From assembly GCA_020639215.1 (NCBI GenBank), contig JACKHA010000006.1:59776-123775 (forward strand): a stretch of 64,000 nt of DNA, given 5' to 3'. Below the pieces are notes generated by a model. The model made no database searches. It had not been told where the DNA came from and saw only the letters and a program-made list of their open reading frames with translations. A program made the translations under genes and the position numbers. Origin of the DNA: Phycisphaeraceae bacterium. Its GTDB lineage: Bacteria > Planctomycetota > Phycisphaerae > Phycisphaerales > UBA1924. Positions 63,043 to 64,000 of this stretch are shown here, piece after piece (the stretch's first letter is position 1; the number at the start of each line of letters is the position of its first letter).

Positions 63043-63210
63043 GCAACGAGCCCCTGCGTGCGCCCCGCCACGGCGATGGCGGGCCAGCGCGTTGTTCGGA
63101 ACGCGACCGACGGGATTCAACATCCGCCCGCCGACGCGAGCGGTCGCGTGGACGGAGTATTCGATGCATACGTCGTGCCAGACGCGGGCGTTCGGTGGGT
63201 CGGGCGACGC

Positions 63211-64000
63211 TCAGCCCGCGCTCGCAGCCGGAGCCGGTTCCACCTGCGCAGGGGGTGTTTGGGGAGGAAGGGGCGTCTGCTGGCGTCCGGCGAGTTCCTG
63301 CCACGCCATTCTGGCAGCCACCACCGCCAGGATCGCCGAGATCGCCAGACGCAGGTTCGGCAGGCTCAGCTTCGTCATGATGAGCACGCCGAGCTTGGCC
63401 CCAAACATCCCTCCGGCGGCCATCCCCGCCGCCAGGAGCAGCGCGGTCGTCCAGTCCTCGCCCTCGACGACCAGCGTGCCCATCTTCATCGCCGCGGCGA
63501 TGGGGGCGGTGATGCTCATCACCGCCGCGCTCGTCGCGATCGCGCGCTTGAGCTGCACGCGCCCCGCGAGCTGCAGCAGCGGGACCATCAGGAGCCCCCC
63601 GCCGATCGCCAGAAACCCGGCCGCGGCCCCGCAGAGTGAGCCGATGCCGACCAGCAGCCCCGTGCTGCGGGTCTCCTGCTCGTCGGTCGGGTCGGCGGCC
63701 TTGCGGGCCGCCCCCACGACGTTGTAGACGCAGAAGCCCAGGATGAACGCCGCGAGCCCGAGGCGGGGCCAGAATCCCGGCACCGCCCGCGAGAACCACA
63801 CCGTCCCCACCGCGACCACCGCCATGGTCGGCCACAGCTTCACGAACAGCCCGCGCCGGATCCGCCCCGTGCCGAAGTGGTTGCGCGCGGTCGCGTAGGC
63901 CACCACCGCGTTGACGATCATCGCCGCGCCCTGGTAGACGTGGTGGCTCGGGTCGCCCGGCCCGCGCCCGAAGATGAGCACCAGGGCCGGGAGCATGATG
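63211..64000 (-). CDS. TauE/SafE-family sulfite/anion exporter, partial
   Basis: The frame is open to the window edge, so the N-terminus is missing; the first visible residues (IMLPALVLIFG) correspond to the end of the first TauE repeat (GGG..LVP.L...). Seven or more TM helices are visible; the second repeat is clear in AAGFLAIGGGLLMVPLLQLA and GRVQLKRAIATSAAVMSITA. A Pro/Gln-rich tail closes the protein (RQQTPLPPQTPPAQVEPAP). TauE/SafE proteins export sulfite, sulfoacetate or other organic anions. The substrate here is unknown. Confidence 0.88.
   Translation of the reverse strand, partial: IMLPALVLIFGRGPGDPSHHVYQGAAMIVNAVVAYATARNHFGTGRIRRGLFVKLWPTMAVVAVGTVWFSRAVPGFWPRLGLAAFILGFCVYNVVGAARKAADPTDEQETRSTGLLVGIGSLCGAAAGFLAIGGGLLMVPLLQLAGRVQLKRAIATSAAVMSITAPIAAAMKMGTLVVEGEDWTTALLLAAGMAAGGMFGAKLGVLIMTKLSLPNLRLAISAILAVVAARMAWQELAGRQQTPLPPQTPPAQVEPAPAASAG

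Noticed and set aside
58285..63639. A 1784-residue plus-strand frame
   Set aside because: It is antisense to the SDR, murJ, VanZ-like and htpX genes, consists of Arg/Pro/His/Gln-rich low-complexity sequence and has no domain; a product of high GC at the third codon position.

Overview
This window is one contiguous piece of a high-GC bacterial chromosome. I infer a planctomycete of the Phycisphaerae/Phycisphaerales type. The reasons are a secreted protein ending in two copies of a DLTTT..GYGVPNG..NNDDFFYYL module, a PxPxG-hydrophobic-RRRR C-terminal sorting tail, a bacterial tricorn protease, an EF-G-like GTPase, a ThiD2-ThiE fusion, a Gfo/Idh/MocA protein beside a nucleoside-type MFS carrier, and many hairpin-forming dispersed repeats between genes. 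No rRNA, tRNA or CRISPR array was recognised.

Layout. 1-5.6 kb: two exported proteins on the minus strand and a 1155-residue tricorn-like protease on the plus strand. 5.6-9.1 kb: a repeat-rich gap, then a junction where a small plus-strand gene and a minus-strand pyruvate phosphate dikinase gene have both lost their 3' ends. 9.1-19.7 kb: mainly metabolic genes (pabB, comB, rdgB, a PfkB kinase, an ALDH7-type dehydrogenase, rpiA, surE) and an M16-like peptidase. 19.8-29.7 kb: ankyrin protein, CHASE4 hybrid kinase, trmB, prkA, an orphan UPF0175 antitoxin, a receiver-GGDEF protein beside an HPt protein, and a LOG-family protein.

30.1-33.1 kb is the most unusual region. A 2347-bp IS1595-type element (30707-33053; ~37-bp terminal repeats, 8-bp target duplication AGAACTCG) interrupts an ECF-like sigma factor gene, whose frame can be rebuilt exactly across the insertion. 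Besides its transposase the element carries a ribbon-helix-helix regulator transcribed divergently from a shared, symmetrical promoter/operator region that seems to give leaderless transcripts, a block of nested hairpins that looks like a structured RNA, and a second small DNA-binding-like gene.

33.2-51.8 kb: housekeeping genes (EF-G-like protein, gltX, pgi, ppa, manC, ruvA, prmC, a pseudouridine synthase, pgl) with repeat families in the gaps and, in gltX, inside a coding sequence. 52-59 kb: thiE, a RAYT-type Y1 transposase bracketed by near-identical long inverted repeats (a third copy lies 3 kb away), Gfo/Idh/MocA plus MFS pair, a kynureninase-like protein that lacks the PLP lysine, and an SDR. 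59-64 kb: entericidin-like lipoprotein, murJ, VanZ-like protein, htpX, and a TauE/SafE permease cut by the window edge.

Functional links are mostly local: a possible phosphorelay (hybrid kinase, HPt, receiver-GGDEF), envelope biogenesis (murJ, htpX, manC), and sugar-phosphate metabolism (rpiA, pgi, pgl, ppdK). Start codons were chosen by ribosome-binding sites where visible. All functional assignments rest on motif recognition by eye, without database searches.
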